Shown here: piece after piece, positions 23,285-37,159 of the stretch | Position numbering within the stretch: the first letter of the stretch is position 1 | Layout: the number at the start of each line of letters is the position of its first letter | Origin: Atherix ibis | Lineage: Eukaryota > Arthropoda > Insecta > Diptera > Athericidae | DNA: 64,000 nt | Direction: 5' to 3' | Assembly: GCA_958298945.1 (NCBI GenBank) | Contig: CATQJD010000119.1 | Location: forward strand, 18,656 to 82,655 | Notes under the pieces: generated by a model | What the model was told of the DNA's origin: nothing | Databases searched by the model: none | Seen by the model: the letters and a program-made list of their open reading frames with translations, nothing else | Made by a program: the position numbers and the translations under genes

Positions 23285-24537
23285 TCTCAAAACCACCAAC
23301 AAAAATTTATCCAGAAAGAATTTTCTCATTCCAATGAGAATAATATGAATTGGAGAAGCTTTGCCTGAAAGTGCACAATCATACCCCAAACAAACATCTC
23401 CAAAAAACCACCATTTTCATAGAGAAAAACAAATTTTAAGAGAAAGTGGACTCAGTGTAATAATTGTTGCCTCCTATTTTTTGAGAAAACTGGGTGCCTG
23501 GTGTAAAAATTGGATTTTCGTGAATATTGTCACAAATTTTCGAATTTTTGTGGTTTTTTGCATATCTTTAGGTGGTCAATTTATTTTGCTTTCAGTAAAT
23601 AAAAAATTTAATTTAAGGCAACTTTTTTTTAATAGTGCTCACAAAAATTTATTCTGAAAGGATATTCCTTTTTCGATCAGGATAATATGGATCTAGAAGG
23701 CTATGTTAAAGTGTATGTAATAAAACCATGAAACAAATTGCCATTTTTATCCAAAAAAGCAAACTTTATTTTTAAAAAAATACAGCGAACTTTAGGTATT
23801 TTTTTTTAAAACGCCTGGAAAAAATTTTCCTGTAAGGACTTTTTTAGTCCGATCAGGATAATAAGAATAATTATTAGTTTCACATATGTATGCGCATTAA
23901 CATCATTAAACAAATTTTCGAAAAAATTTCCTTTTTCATAGAAAAATAGAAATTAAAAAAAAAATTTAATGATCTTTTGGCAAATTTTTCTCAAAACTCC
24001 CACCGAAATTTATCGTGACATGTCATTTTCCATCCAATCATTATATTAAGAGTCATAGAAGGTTTGCCTGAAAGTGTGCAATGACACCACAAAATAAATT
24101 CTAAAAAACCTTAATTTTTATACAAAAAAAACGAATTTTAATAAAGAAAACAATTAATTTTATGAATTTTTTCTCAAAATCACCAACAAAAATTTATCCA
24201 GAAAGGATATTCTCATTCCAATCGAGAAAATATGCATTGGAGAAGCTTTGCCTAAAAGTACGCAATGACACCATAAAAACCGTTCTAAAAACCTTAATTT
24301 TTATACAAAAAAAATGAATTTTAAGAAAGAAAACCATAAATTTTATGAATTTTTTCTCAAAATCACCAACAAAAATTTATCCAGAAATGATATTCTCATT
24401 CCAATCGAGAAAATATGCATTGGAAAAGCTTTGCCTGAAAGTACGTAATGACACCATAAAAACAATTCTAAAAACCTTAATTTTTGTACAAAAAAAATGA
24501 ATTTTAAGAAAGAAAACCATAAATTTTATGAATTTTT
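23285..24537 (+). repeat. HOR unit U15 (core + 2 M monomers)
   Basis: Counterpart of U11 with the same marks in X, D1 and D3. M subtypes are E-F. Confidence 0.9.
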
Positions 24538-26160
24538 TCTCAAAACCACCAACAAAAATTTATCCAGAAAGAATTTTCTCATTCCAATGAGAATAATATG
24601 AATTGGAGAAGCTTTGCCTGAAAGTGCACAATCATACCCCAAACAAACATCTCCAAAAAACCACCATTTTCATAGAGAAAAACAAATTTTAAGAGAAAGT
24701 GGACTCAGTGTAATAATTGTTGCCTCCTATTTTTTGAGAAAACTGGGTGCCTGGTGTAAAAATTGGATTTTCGTGAATATTGTCACAAATTTTCGAATTT
24801 TTGTGGTTTTTTGCATATCTATCTTTAGGTGGTCAATTTATTTTGCTTTCAGTAAATAAAAAATTTAATTTTAGGCAATTTTTTTTTAATAGTGCTCACA
24901 AAAATTTATTCTGAAAGGATATTCCTTTTTCGATCAGGATAATATGGATCTAGAAGGCTATGTTAAAGTGTATGTAATGAAACCATGAAACAAATTGCCA
25001 TTTTTATCCAAAAAAGCAAACTTTATTTTTAAAAAAATACAGCGAACTTTAGGTATTTTTTTTAAAACGCCTGGAAAAAATTTTCCTGTAAGGACTTTTT
25101 TAGTCCGATTAGGATAATAAGAATAATTATTAGTTTCACATATGTATGCGCATTAACATCATTAAACAAATTTTCGAAAAAATTTCCTTTTTCATAGAAA
25201 AATAGAAATTTAAAAAAAAATTTAATGATCTTTTGGTAAATTTTTCTCAAAACTCCCACCGAAATTTATCGTGACGTGTCATTTTCCTTCCAATTATTAT
25301 ATTAAGAGTCATAGAAGGTTTGCCTGAAAGTGTGCAATGACACCACAAAATAAATTCTAAAAAACCTTAATTTTTATACAAAAAAAACGAATTTTAATAA
25401 AGAAAACAATTAATTTTAGGAATATTTTCTCAAAATCACCAACAAAAATTTATCCAGAAAGGATATTCTCATTCCAATCGAGAAAATATGTATTGGAGAA
25501 GCTTTGCCTGAAAGTACGTAATGACACCATAAAAACAATTCTAAAAACCTTAATTTGTATACAAAAAAAAACGAATTTTAAGAAAGAAAACTATAAATTT
25601 TATGAATTTTTTCTCAAAATCACCAACAAAAATTTATCCAGAAAGGATATTCTCATTCCAATCGAGAAAATATGTATTGGAGAAGCTTTGCCTGAAAGTA
25701 CGCAATGACACCATAAAAACAATTCTAAAAACCTTAATTTGTATACAAAAAAAAACGAATTTTAGGAAAGAAAACTATAAATTTTATGAATTTTTTCTCA
25801 AAATCACCAACAAAAATTTATCCAGAAAGGATATTCTCATTCCAATCGAGAAAATATGCATTGGAGAAGCTTTGCCTAAAAGTACGCAATGACACCATAA
25901 AAACCGTTCTAAAACCCTTAATTTTTATACAAAAAAAACGAATTTTAAGAAAGAAAACCATAAATTTTATGAATTTTTTCTCAAAATCACCAACAAAAAT
26001 TTATCCAGAAATGATATTCTCATTCCAATCGAGGAAATATGCATTGGAGAAGCTTTGCCTGAAAGTACGCAATGACACCATAAAAACAATTCTAAAACCT
26101 TAATTTTTATACAAAAAAAATGAATTTTAAGAAAGAAAACCATAAATTTTATGAATTTTT
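24538..26160 (+). repeat. HOR unit U16 (core + 4 M monomers)
   Basis: Counterpart of U12 with the same 4 bp duplication (near 24814) and GTGACGTGTC in D3. It has A-B-C-F where U12 has one A/F hybrid. The difference is about 550 bp, three monomers. Confidence 0.9.
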
Positions 26161-29100
26161 TCTCAAAACCACCAACAAAAATTTATCCAGAAAGAATTTT
26201 CTCATTCCAATGAGAATAATATGAATTGGAGAAGCTTTGCCTGAAAGTGCACAATCATACCCCAAACAAACATCTCCAAAAAACCACCATTTTCATAGAG
26301 AAAAACAAATTTTAAGAGAAAGTGGACTCAGTGTAATAATTGTTGCCTCCTATTTTTTGAGAAAACTGGGTGCCTGGTGTAAAAATTGGATTTTCGTGAA
26401 TATTGTCACAAATTTTCGAATTTTTGTGGTTTTTTGCATATCTTTAGGTGGTCAATTTATTTTGCTTTCAGTAAATAAAAAATTTAATTTTAGGCAATTT
26501 TTTTTTAATAGTGCTCACAAAAATTTATTCTGAAAGGATACTCCTTTTTCGATCAGGATAATATGGATCTAGAAGGCTATGTTAAAGTGTATGTAATGAA
26601 ACCATGAAACAAATTGCCATTTTTATCCAAAAAAGCAAACTTTATTTTTAAAAAAATACAGCGAACTTTAGGTATTTTTTTTAAAACACCTGGAAAAAAT
26701 TTTCCTGTAAGGACTTTTTTAGTCCGATTAGGATAATAAGAATAATTATTAGTTTCACATATGTATGCGCATTAACATCATTAAACAAATTTTCGAAAAA
26801 ATTTCCTTTTTCATAGAAAAATAGAAATTTAAAAAAAAATTTAATGATCTTTTGGTAAATTTTTCTCAAAACTCCCACCGAAATTTATCGTGACGTGTCA
26901 TTTTCCTTCCAATCATTATATTAAGAGTCATAGAAGGTTTGCCTGAAAGTGTGCAATGACACCACAAAATAAATTCTAAAAAACCTTAATTTTTATACAA
27001 AAAAAACGAATTTTAATAAAGAAAACAATTAATTTTAGGAATTTTTTCTCAAAATCACCAACAAAAATTTATCCAGAAAGGATATTCTCATTCCAATCGA
27101 GAAAATATGTATTGGAGAAGCTTTGCCTGAAAGTACGTAATGACACCATAAAAACAATTCTAAAAACCTTAATTTGTATACAAAACAAAACGAATTTTAA
27201 GAAAGAAAACTATAAATTTTATGAATTTTTTCTCAAAATCACCAACAAAAATTTATCCAGAAAGGATATTCTCATTCCAATCGAGAAAATATGTATTGGA
27301 GAAGCTTTGCCTGAAAGTACGCAATGACACCATAAAAACAATTCTAAAAACCTTAATTTGTATACAAAAAAAAACGAATTTTAAGAAAGAAAACTATAAA
27401 TTTTATGAATTTTTTCTCAAAATCACCAACAAAAATTTATCCAGAAAGGATATTCTCATTCCAATCGAGAAAATATGCATTGGAGAAGCTTTGCCTAAAA
27501 GTACGCAATGACACCATAAAAACCGTTCTAAAACCCTTAATTTTTATACAAAAAAAACGAATTTTAAGAAAGAAAACCATAAATTTTATGAATTTTTTCT
27601 CAAAATCACCAACAAAAATTTATCCAGAAATGATATTCTCATTCCAATCGAGGAAATATGCATTGGAGAAGCTTTGCCTGAAAGTACGCAATGACACCAT
27701 AAAAACAATTCTAAAAACCTTAATTTGTATACAAAACAAAACGAATTTTAAGAAAGAAAACTATAAATTTTATGAATTTTTTCTCAAAATCACCAACAAA
27801 AATTTATCCAGAAAGGATATTCTCATTCCAATCGAGAAAATATGTATTGGAGAAGCTTTGCCTGAAAGTACGCAATGACACCATAAAAACAATTCTAAAA
27901 ACCTTAATTTGTATACAAAAAAAAACGAATTTTAAGAAAGAAAACTATAAATTTTATGAATTTTTTCTCAAAATCACCAACAAAAATTTATCCAGAAAGG
28001 ATATTCTCATTCCAATCGAGAAAATATGCATTGGAGAAGCTTTGCCTAAAAGTACGCAATGACACCATAAAAACCGTTCTAAAACCCTTAATTTTTATAC
28101 AAAAAAAACGAATTTTAAGAAAGAAAACCATAAATTTTATGAATTTTTTCTCAAAATCACCAACAAAAATTTATCCAGAAATGATATTCTCATTCCAATC
28201 GAGGAAATATGCATTGGAGAAGCTTTGCCTGAAAGTACGCAATGACACCATAAAAACAATTCTAAAGACCTTAATTTGTATACAAAAAAAAACGAATTTT
28301 AAGAAAGAAAACTATAAATTTTATGAATTTTTTCCCAAAATCACCAACAAAAATTTATCCAGAAAGGATATTCTCATTCCAATCGAGAAAATATGTATTG
28401 GAGAAGCTTTGCCTGAAAGTACGCAATGACACCATAAAAACAATTCTAAAAACCTTAATTTGTATACAAAAAAAAACGAATTTTAGGAAAGAAAACTATA
28501 AATTTTATGAATTTTTTCTCAAAATCACCAACAAAAATTTATCCAGAAAGGATATTCTCATTCCAATCGAGAAAATATGCATTGGAGAAGCTTTGCCTAA
28601 AAGTACGCAATGACACCATAAAAACCGTTCTAAAAACCTTAATTTTTATACAAAAAAACGAATTTTAATAAAGAAAACAATTAATTTTATGAATTTTTTC
28701 TCAAAATCACACACAAAAATTTATCCAGAAAGGATATTCTCATTCCAATCGAGAAAATATGCATTGGAGAAGCTTTGCCTAAAAGTACGCAATGACACCA
28801 TAAAAACAATTCTAAAAACCTTAATTTGTATACAAAAAAAAAAACGAATTTTAAGGAAGAAAACTATAAATTTTATGAATTTTTTCTCAAAATCACCAAC
28901 AAAAATTTATCCAGAAAGGATATTCTCATTCCAATCGAGAAAATATGTATTGGAGAAGCTTTGCCTGAAAGTACACAATGACACCATAAAAACAATTCTA
29001 AAAACCTTAATTTGTATACAAAAAAAAACGAATTTTAGGAAAGAAAACTATAAATTTTATGAATTTTTTCTCAAAATCACCAACAAAAATTTATCCAGAA

Positions 29101-29617
29101 AGGATATTCTCATTCCAATCGAGAAAATATGCATTGGAGAAGCTTTGCCTAAAAGTACGCAATGACACCATAAAAACCGTTCTAAAAACCTTAATTTTTA
29201 TACAAAAAAAACGAATTTTAATAAAGAAAACAATTAATTTTATGAATTTTTTCTCAAAATCACCAACAAAAATTTATCCAGAAAGGATATTCTCATTCCA
29301 ATCGAGAAAATATGCATTGGAGAAGCTTTGCCTAAAAGTACGCAATGACACCATAAAAACCGTTCTAAAAACCTTAATTTTTATACAAAAAAAACGAATT
29401 TTAAGAAAGAAAACCATAAATTTTATGAATTTTTTCTCAAAATCACCAACAAAAATTTATCCAGAAATGATATTCTCATTCCAATCGAGAAAATATGCAT
29501 TGGAGAAGCTTTGCCTGAAAGTACGCAATGAAACCATAAAAACAATTCTAAAAACCTTAATTTTTATACAAAAAAAATGAATTTTAAGAAAGAAAACCAT
29601 AAATTTTATGAATTTTT
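26161..29617 (+). repeat. HOR unit U17 (core + 14 M monomers)
   Basis: Counterpart of U13, with GGATACTCC in D1 and the same 14-monomer order starting near 27047. D2 has AAAACACCTGG where other units have AAAACGCCTGG. The length is 3457 bp against 3455 bp for U13. Confidence 0.9.
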
Positions 29618-31053
29618 TCTCAAAACCACCAACAAAAATTTATCCAGAAAGAATTTTCTCATTCCAATGAGAATAATATGAATTGGAGAAGCTTTGCCTG
29701 AAAGTGCACAATCATACACCAAACAAACATCTCCAAAAAACCACCATTTTCATAGAGAAAAACAAATTTTAAGAGAAAGTGGACTCAGTGTAATAATTGT
29801 TGCCTCCTATTTTTTGAGAAAACTGGGTGCCTGGTGTAAAAATTGGATTTTCGTGAATATTGTCACAAATTTTCGAATTTTTGTGGTTTTTTGCATATCT
29901 TTAGGTGGTCAATTTATTTTGCTTTCAGTAAATAAAAAATTTAATTTTAGGCAATTTTTTTTTAATAGTGCTCACAAAAATTTATTCTGAAAGGATATTC
30001 CTTTTTCGATCAGGATAATATGGATCTAGAAGGCTATGTTAAAGTGTATGTAATGAAACCATGAAACAAATTGCCATTTTTATCCAAAAAAGCAAACTTT
30101 ATTTTTAAAAAAATACAGCGAACTTTAGGTATTTTTTTTTAAAACGCCTGGAAAAAATTTTCCTGTAAGGACTTTTTTAGTCCGATCAGGATAATAAGAA
30201 TAATTATTAGTTTCACATATGTATGCGCATTAACATCATTAAACAAGTTTTCGAAAAAATTTCCTTTTTCATAGAAAAATAGAAATTTAAAAAAAATTTA
30301 ATGATCTTTTGGCAAATTTTTCTCAAAACTCCCACCGAAATTTATCGTGACATGTCATTTTCCTTCCAAGCATTATATTAAGAGTCATAGAATTTTTGCC
30401 TGAAAGTGTGCAATGACACCACAAAATAAATTCTAAAAAACCTTAATTTTTATACAAAAAAAACGAATTTTAATAAAGAAAACAATTAATTTTATGAATT
30501 TTTTCTCAAAATCACCAACAAAAATTTATCCAGAAAGGATATTCTCATTCCAATCGAGAAAATATGCATTGGAGAAGCTTTGCCTAAAAGTACGCAATGA
30601 CACCATAAAAACCGTTCTAAAAACCTTAATTTTTATACAAAAAAAACGAATTTTAATAAAGAAAACAATTAATTTTATGAATTTTTTCTCAAATTCACCA
30701 ACAAAAATTTATCCAGAAAGGATATTCTCATTCCAATCGAGAAAATATGCATTGGAGAAGCTTTGCCTTAAAGTACGCAATGACACCATAAAAACCGTTC
30801 TAAAAACCTTAATTTTTATACAAAAAAAAACGAATTTAAAGAAAGAAAACCATAAATTTTATGAATTTTTTCTCAAAATCACCAACAAAAATTTATCCAG
30901 AAATGATATTCTCATTCCAATCGAGAAAATATGCATTGGAGAAGCTTTGCCTGAAAGTACGCAATGACACCATAAAAACAATTCTAAAAACCTTAATTTT
31001 TATACAAAAAAAATTAATTTTAAGAAATAAAACCATAAATTTTATGAATTTTT
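29618..31053 (+). repeat. HOR unit U18 (core + 3 M monomers)
   Basis: Third counterpart of U10: CATACACC in N, AACAAGTTTTCG in D2 and GAATTTTTGCC in D3. D1 starts with the common AAATTTATTCTG. M subtypes are E-E-F with CTCAAATTCACC in the second. Confidence 0.9.
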
Positions 31054-31890
31054 TCTCAAAACCACCAACAAAAATTTATCCAGAAAGAATTTTCTCATTC
31101 CAATGAGAATAATATGAATTGGAGAAGCTTTGCCTGAAAGTGCACAATCATACCCCAAACAAACATCTCCAAAAAACCACCATTTTCATAGAGAAAAACA
31201 AATTTTAAGAGAAAGTGGACTCAGTGTAATAATTGTTGCCTCCTATTTTTTGAGAAAACTGGGTGCCTGGTGTAAAAATTGGATTTTCGTGAATATTGTC
31301 ACAAATTTTCGAATTTTTGTGGTTTTTTGCATATCTTTAGGTGGTCAATTTATTTTGCTTTCAGTAAATAAAAAATTTAATTTAAGGCAACTTTTTTTTA
31401 ATAGTGCTCACAAAAATTTATTCTGAAAGGATATTCCTTTTTCGATCAGGATAATATGGATCTAGAAGGCTATGTTAAAGTGTATGTAATAAAACCATGA
31501 AACAAATTGCCATTTTTATCCAAAAAAGCAAACTTTATTTTTAAAAAAATACAGCGAACTTTAGGTATTTTTTTTTAAAACGCCTGGAAAAAATTTTCCT
31601 GTAAGGACTTTTTTAGTCCGATCAGGATAATAAGAATAATTATTAGTTTCACATATGTATGCGCATTAACATCATTAAACAAATTTTCGAAAAAATTTCC
31701 TTTTTCATAGAAAAATAGAAATTAAAAAAAAAATTTTATGATCTTTTGGCAAATTTTTCTCAAAACTCCCACCGAAATTTATCGTGACATGTCATTTTCC
31801 ATCCAATCATTATATTAAGAGTCATAGAAGGTTTGCCTGAAAGTGTGCAATGACACCACAAAATAAATTCTAAAAAACCTTAATTTTTAT
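29618..31890 (+). repeat. Super-repeat copy 3, truncated (U18 to D3 of U19)
   Basis: The third copy starts with the same marks and the same 1436 bp first unit. It stops at the D3/M border of U19, where the linker changes from AATAAAGAAAACAATT to AAGAAAGAAAACTAT. The following unit lacks the 4 bp duplication of U12 and U16. The break point is approximate. Confidence 0.75.
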
Positions 31891-32308
31891 ACAAAAAAAA
31901 ACGAATTTTAAGAAAGAAAACTATAAATTTTATGAATTTTTTCTCAAAATCACCAACAAAAATTTATCCAGAAAGGATATTCTCATTCCAATCGAGAAAA
32001 TATGTATTGGAGAAGCTTTGCCTAAAAGTACGCAATGACACCATAAAAACAATTCTAAAAACCTTAATTTGTATACAAAAAAAAACGAATTTTAGGAAAG
32101 AAAACTATAAATTTTATGAATTTTTTCTCAAAATCACCAACAAAAATTTATCCAGAAAGGATATTCTCATTCCAATCGAGAAAATATGCATTGGAAAAGC
32201 TTTGCCTGAAAGTACGCAATGACACCATAAAAACAATTCTACAAACCTTAATTTTTATACAAAAAAAATGAATTTTAAGAAAGAAAACCATAAATTTTAT
32301 GAATTTTT
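31054..32308 (+). repeat. HOR unit U19 (core + 2 M monomers)
   Basis: Its core matches U11 and U15 (AATTTAAGGCAAC, GTAATAAAACC, TTTTCCATCC). After D3 it switches to a B-type linker and M subtypes B-C rather than E-F. The switch near 31880-31920 marks the end of the third super-repeat copy. Confidence 0.88.
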
Positions 32309-34481
32309 TCTCAAAACCACCAACAAAAATTTATCCAGAAAGAATTTTCTCATTCCAATGAGAATAATATGAATTGGAGAAGCTTTGCCTGAAAGTGCAC
32401 AATCATACCCCAAACAAACATCTCCAAAAAACCACCATTTTCATAGAGAAAAACAAATTTTAAGAGAAAGTGGACTCAGTGTAATAATTGTTGCCTCCTA
32501 TTTTTTGAGAAAACTGGGTGCCTGGTGTAAAAATTGGATTTTCGTGAATATTGTCACAAATTTTCGAATTTTTGTGGTTTTTTGCATATCTTTAGGTGGT
32601 CAATTTATTTTGCTTTCAGTAAATAAAAAATTTAATTTTAGGCAATTTTTTTTTAATAGTGCTCACAAAAATTTATTCTGAAAGGATATTCCTTTTTCGA
32701 ACAGGATAATATGGATCTAGAAGGCTATGTTAAAGTGTATGTAATGAAACCATGAAACAAATTGCCATTTTTATCCAAAAAAGCAAACTTTATTTTTAAA
32801 AAAATACAGCGAACTTTAGGTATTTTTTTTTAAAACGCCTGGAAAAAATTTTCCTGTAAGGACTTTTTTAGTCCGATCAGGATAATAAGAATAATTATTA
32901 GTTTCACATATGTATGCGCATTAACATCATTAAACAAATTTTCGAAAAAATTTCCTTTTTCATAGAAACATAGAAATTTAAAAAAAAATTTAATGATCTT
33001 TTGGCAAATTTTTCTCAAAACTCCCACCGAAATTTATCGTGACATGTCATTTTCCTTCTAATCATTATATTAAGAGTCATAAAAGGTTTGCCTGAAAGTG
33101 TGCAATGACACCACAAAATAAATTCTAAAAAACCTTAATTTTTATACAAAAAAAACGAATTTTAATAAAGAAAACAATTAATTTTATGAATTTTTTCTCA
33201 AAATCACCAACAAAAATTTATCCAGAAAGGATATTCTCATTCCAATCGAGAAAATATGTATTGGAGAAGCTTTGCCTGAAAGTACGCAATGACACCATAA
33301 AAACAATTCTAAAAACCTTAATTTGTATACAAAAAAAAAACGAATTTTAAGAAAGAAAACTATAAATTTTATGAATTTTTTCTCAAAATCACCAACAAAA
33401 ATTTATCCAGAAAGGATATTCTCATTCCAATCGAGAAAATATGTATTGGAGAAGCTTTGCCTGAAAGTACGCAATGACACCATAAAAACAATTCTAAAAA
33501 CCTTAATTTGTATACAAAAAAAAACGAATTTTAGGAAAGAAAACTATAAATTTTATGAATTTTTTCTCAAAATCACCAACAAAAATTTATCCAGAAAGGA
33601 TATTCTCATTCCAATCGAGAAAATATGCATTGGAGAAGCTTTGCCTAAAAGTACGCAATGACACCATAAAAACCGTTCTAAAAACCTTAATTTTTATACA
33701 AAAAAAACGAATTTTAATAAAGAAAACAATTAATTTTATGAATTTTTTCTCAAAATCACCAACAAAAATTTATCCAGAAAGGATATTCTCATTCCAATCG
33801 AGAAAATATGTATTGGAGAAGCTTTGCCTGAAAGTACGCAATGACACCATAATAACAATTCTAAAAACCTTAATTTGTATACAAAAAAAAACGAATTTTA
33901 GGAAAGAAAACTATAAATTTTATGAATTTTTTCTAAAAATCACCAACAAAAATTTATCCAGAAAGGATATTCTCATTCCAATCGAGAAAATATGCATTGG
34001 AGAAGCTTTGCCTAAAAGTACGCAATGACACCATAAAAACCGTTCTAAAAAGCTTAATTTTTATACAAAAAAAAACGAATTTTAATAAAGAAAACAATTA
34101 ATTTTATGAATTTTTTCTCAAAATCACCAACAAAAATTTATCCAGAAAGGATATTCTCATTCCAATCGAGAAAATATGCATTGGAGAAGCTTTGCCTAAA
34201 AGTACGCAATGACACCATAAAAACCGTTCTAAAAACCTTAATTTTTATACAAAAAAAACGAATTTTAAGAAAGAAAACCATAAATTTTATGAATTTTTTC
34301 TCAAAATCACCAAAAAAAATTTATCCAGAAATGATATTCTCATTCCAATCGAGAAAATATGCATTGGAGAAGCTTTGCCTGAAAGTACGCAATGACACCA
34401 TAAAAACAATTCTAAAAACCTTAATTTTTATACAAAAAAAATGAATTTTAAGAAAGAAAACCATAAATTTTATGAATTTTT
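32309..34481 (+). repeat. HOR unit U20 (core + 7 M monomers)
   Basis: M subtypes are A-B-C-A-C-E-F. D1 has TTTTCGAACAGG instead of TTTTCGATCAGG. The unit is 2173 bp. Confidence 0.88.
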
Positions 34482-35906
34482 TCTCAAATCCACCAACAAA
34501 AATTTATCCAGAAAGAATTTTCTCATTCCAATGAGAATAATATGAATTGGAGAAGCTTTGCCTGAAAGTGCACAATCATACCCCAAACAAACATCTCCAA
34601 AAAACCACCATTTTCATAGGCAATTTTTTTTTAATAGTGCTCACAAAAATTTATTCTGAAAGGATATTCCTTTTTCGATCAGGATAATATGGATCTAGAA
34701 GGCTATGTTAAAGTGTATGTAATGAAACCATGAAACAAATTGCCATTTTTATCCAAAAAAGCAAACTTTATTTTTAAAAAAATACAGCGAACTTTAGGTA
34801 TTTTTTTTTAAAACGCCTGGAAAAAATTTTCCTGTAAGGACTTTTTTAATCCGATTAGGATAATAAGAATAATTATTAGTTTCACATATGTATGCGCATT
34901 AACATCATTAAACAAATTTTCGAAAAAATTTCCTTTTTCATAGAAAAATAGAAATTTAAAAAAAAATTTAATGATCTTTTGGTAAATTTTTCTCAAAACT
35001 CCCACCGAAATTTATCGTGACGTGTCATTTTCCTTCCAATCATTATATTAAGAGTCATAGAAGGTTTGGCTGAAAGTGTGCAATGACACCACAAAATAAA
35101 TTCTAAAAAACCTTAATTTTTATACAAAAAAAAACGAATTTTAATAAAGAAAACAATTAATTTTATGAATTTTTTCTCAAAATCACCAACAAAAATTTAT
35201 CCAGAAAGGATATTCTCATTCCAATCGAGAAAATATGTATTGGAGAAGCTTTGTCTGAAAGTACGTAATGACACCATAAAAACAATTCTAAAAACCTTAA
35301 TTTGTATACAAAAAAAAACGAATTTTAAGAAAGAAAACTATAAATTTTATGAATTTTTTCTCAAAATCACCAACAAAAATTTATCCAGAAAGGATATTCT
35401 CATTCCAATCGAGAAAATATGTATTGGAGAAGCTTTGCCTAAAAGTACGCAATGACACCATAAAAACAATTCTAAAAACCTTAATTTGTATACAAAAAAA
35501 ACGAATTTTAGGAAAGAAAACTATAAATTTTATGAATTTTTTCTCAAAATCACCAACAAAAATTTATCCAGAAAGGATATTCTCATTCCAATCGAGAAAA
35601 TATGCATTGGAGAAGCTTTGCCTAAAAGTACGCAATGACACCATAAAAACCGTTCTAAAAACCTTAATTTTTATACAAAAAAAACGAATTTTAAGAAAGA
35701 AAACCATAAATTTTATGAATTTTTTCTCAAAATCACCAACCAAAATTTATCCAGAAATGATATTCTCATTCCAATCGAGGAAATATGCATTGGAGAAGCT
35801 TTGCCTGAAAGTACGCAATGACACCATAAAAACAATTCTAAAACCTTAATTTTTATACAAAAAAAATGAATTTTAAGAAAGAAAACCATAAATTTTATGA
35901 ATTTTT
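34482..35906 (+). repeat. HOR unit U21 (core lacking most of X, + 4 M monomers)
   Basis: The joint CATTTTCATAGGCAATTT at about 34619/34620 fuses the middle of N to the end of X. Compared with U3, 195 bp are missing (equivalent of 3246-3440), close to one monomer length. TAG is present at both ends of the lost segment. M subtypes are A-B-C-F. D2 and D3 carry GATTAGGATAAT and GTGACGTGTC as in U12/U16. Confidence 0.9.
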
Positions 35907-37159
35907 TCTCAAAACCACCAACAAAAATTTATCCAGAAAGAATTTTCTCATTCCAATGAGAATAATATGAATTGGAGAAGCTTTGCCTGAAAGTGCACAA
36001 TCATACCCCAAACAAACATCTCCAAAAACCACCATTTTCATAGAGAAAAACAAATTTTAAGAGAAAGTGGACTCAGTCTAATAATTGTTGCCTCCTATTT
36101 TTTGAGAAAACTGGGTGCCTGGTGTAAAAATTGGATTTTCGTGAATATTGTCACAAATTTTCGAATTTTTGTGGTTTTTTGCATATCTTTAGGTGGTCAA
36201 TTTATTTTGCTTTCAGTAAATAAAAAATTTAATTTTAGGCAATTTTTTTTTAATAGTGCTCACAAAAATTTATTCTGAAAGGATATTCCTTTTTCGATCA
36301 GGATAATATGGATCTAGAAGGCTATGTTAAAGTGTATGTAATGAAACCATGAAACAAATTGCCATTTTTATCCAAAAAAGCAAACTTTATTTTTAAAAAA
36401 ATACAGCGAACTTTAGGTATTTTTTTTTAAAACGCCTGGAAAAAATTTTCCTGTAAGGACTTTTTTAGTCCGATCAGGATAATATGAATAATTATTAGTT
36501 TCACATATGTATGCGCATTAACATCATTAAACAAATTTTCGAAAAAATTTCCTTTTTCATAGAAAAATAGAAATTTAAAAAAAAATTTAATGATCTTTTG
36601 GCAAATTTTTCTCAAAACTCCCACCGAAATTTATCGTAACATGTCATTTTCCTTCCAATCATTATATAGAGAGTCGTAGAAGGTTTGCCTGAAAGTGTGC
36701 AGTGACACCACAAAATAAATTCTAAAAAACCTTAATTTTTATACAAAAAAAACGAATTTTAATAAAGAAAACAATTAATTTTATGAATTTTTTCTCAAAA
36801 TCACCAACAAAAATTTATCCAGAAAGGATATTCTCATTCCAATCGAGAAAATATGTATTGGAGAAGCTTTGCCTGAAAGTACGCAATGACACCATAAAAA
36901 CAATTCTAAAGACCTTAATTTGTATACAAAAAAAAACGAATTTTAAGAAATAAAACTATAAATTTTATGAATTTTTTCTCAAAATCACCAACAAAAATTT
37001 ATCCAGAAAGGATATTCTCATTCCAATCGAGAAAATATGTATTGGAGAAGCTTTGCCTGAAAGTACGCAATGACACCATAAAAACAATTCTAAAAACCTT
37101 AATTTTTATACAAAAAAAATGAATTTTAAGAAAGAAAACCATAAATTTTATGAATTTTT
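35907..37159 (+). repeat. HOR unit U22 (core + 2 M monomers)
   Basis: M subtypes are A-B, with TAAAGACC near 36907. D3 is unusually altered (TATAGAGAGTCGTAG and GTGCAGTGACACC). One A is missing in N near 36028, which breaks the open frame of other units. Confidence 0.88.

Larger units (their letters stand above)
21849..29617 (+). repeat. Super-repeat copy 2 (U14-U17, ~7.8 kb)
   Basis: Second tandem copy of the four-unit block, about 550 bp longer than copy 1 because U16 has three more M monomers than U12. All ordered marks of copy 1 are present apart from the D2/D3 marks of U10, which are replaced by the common form. Confidence 0.88.
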
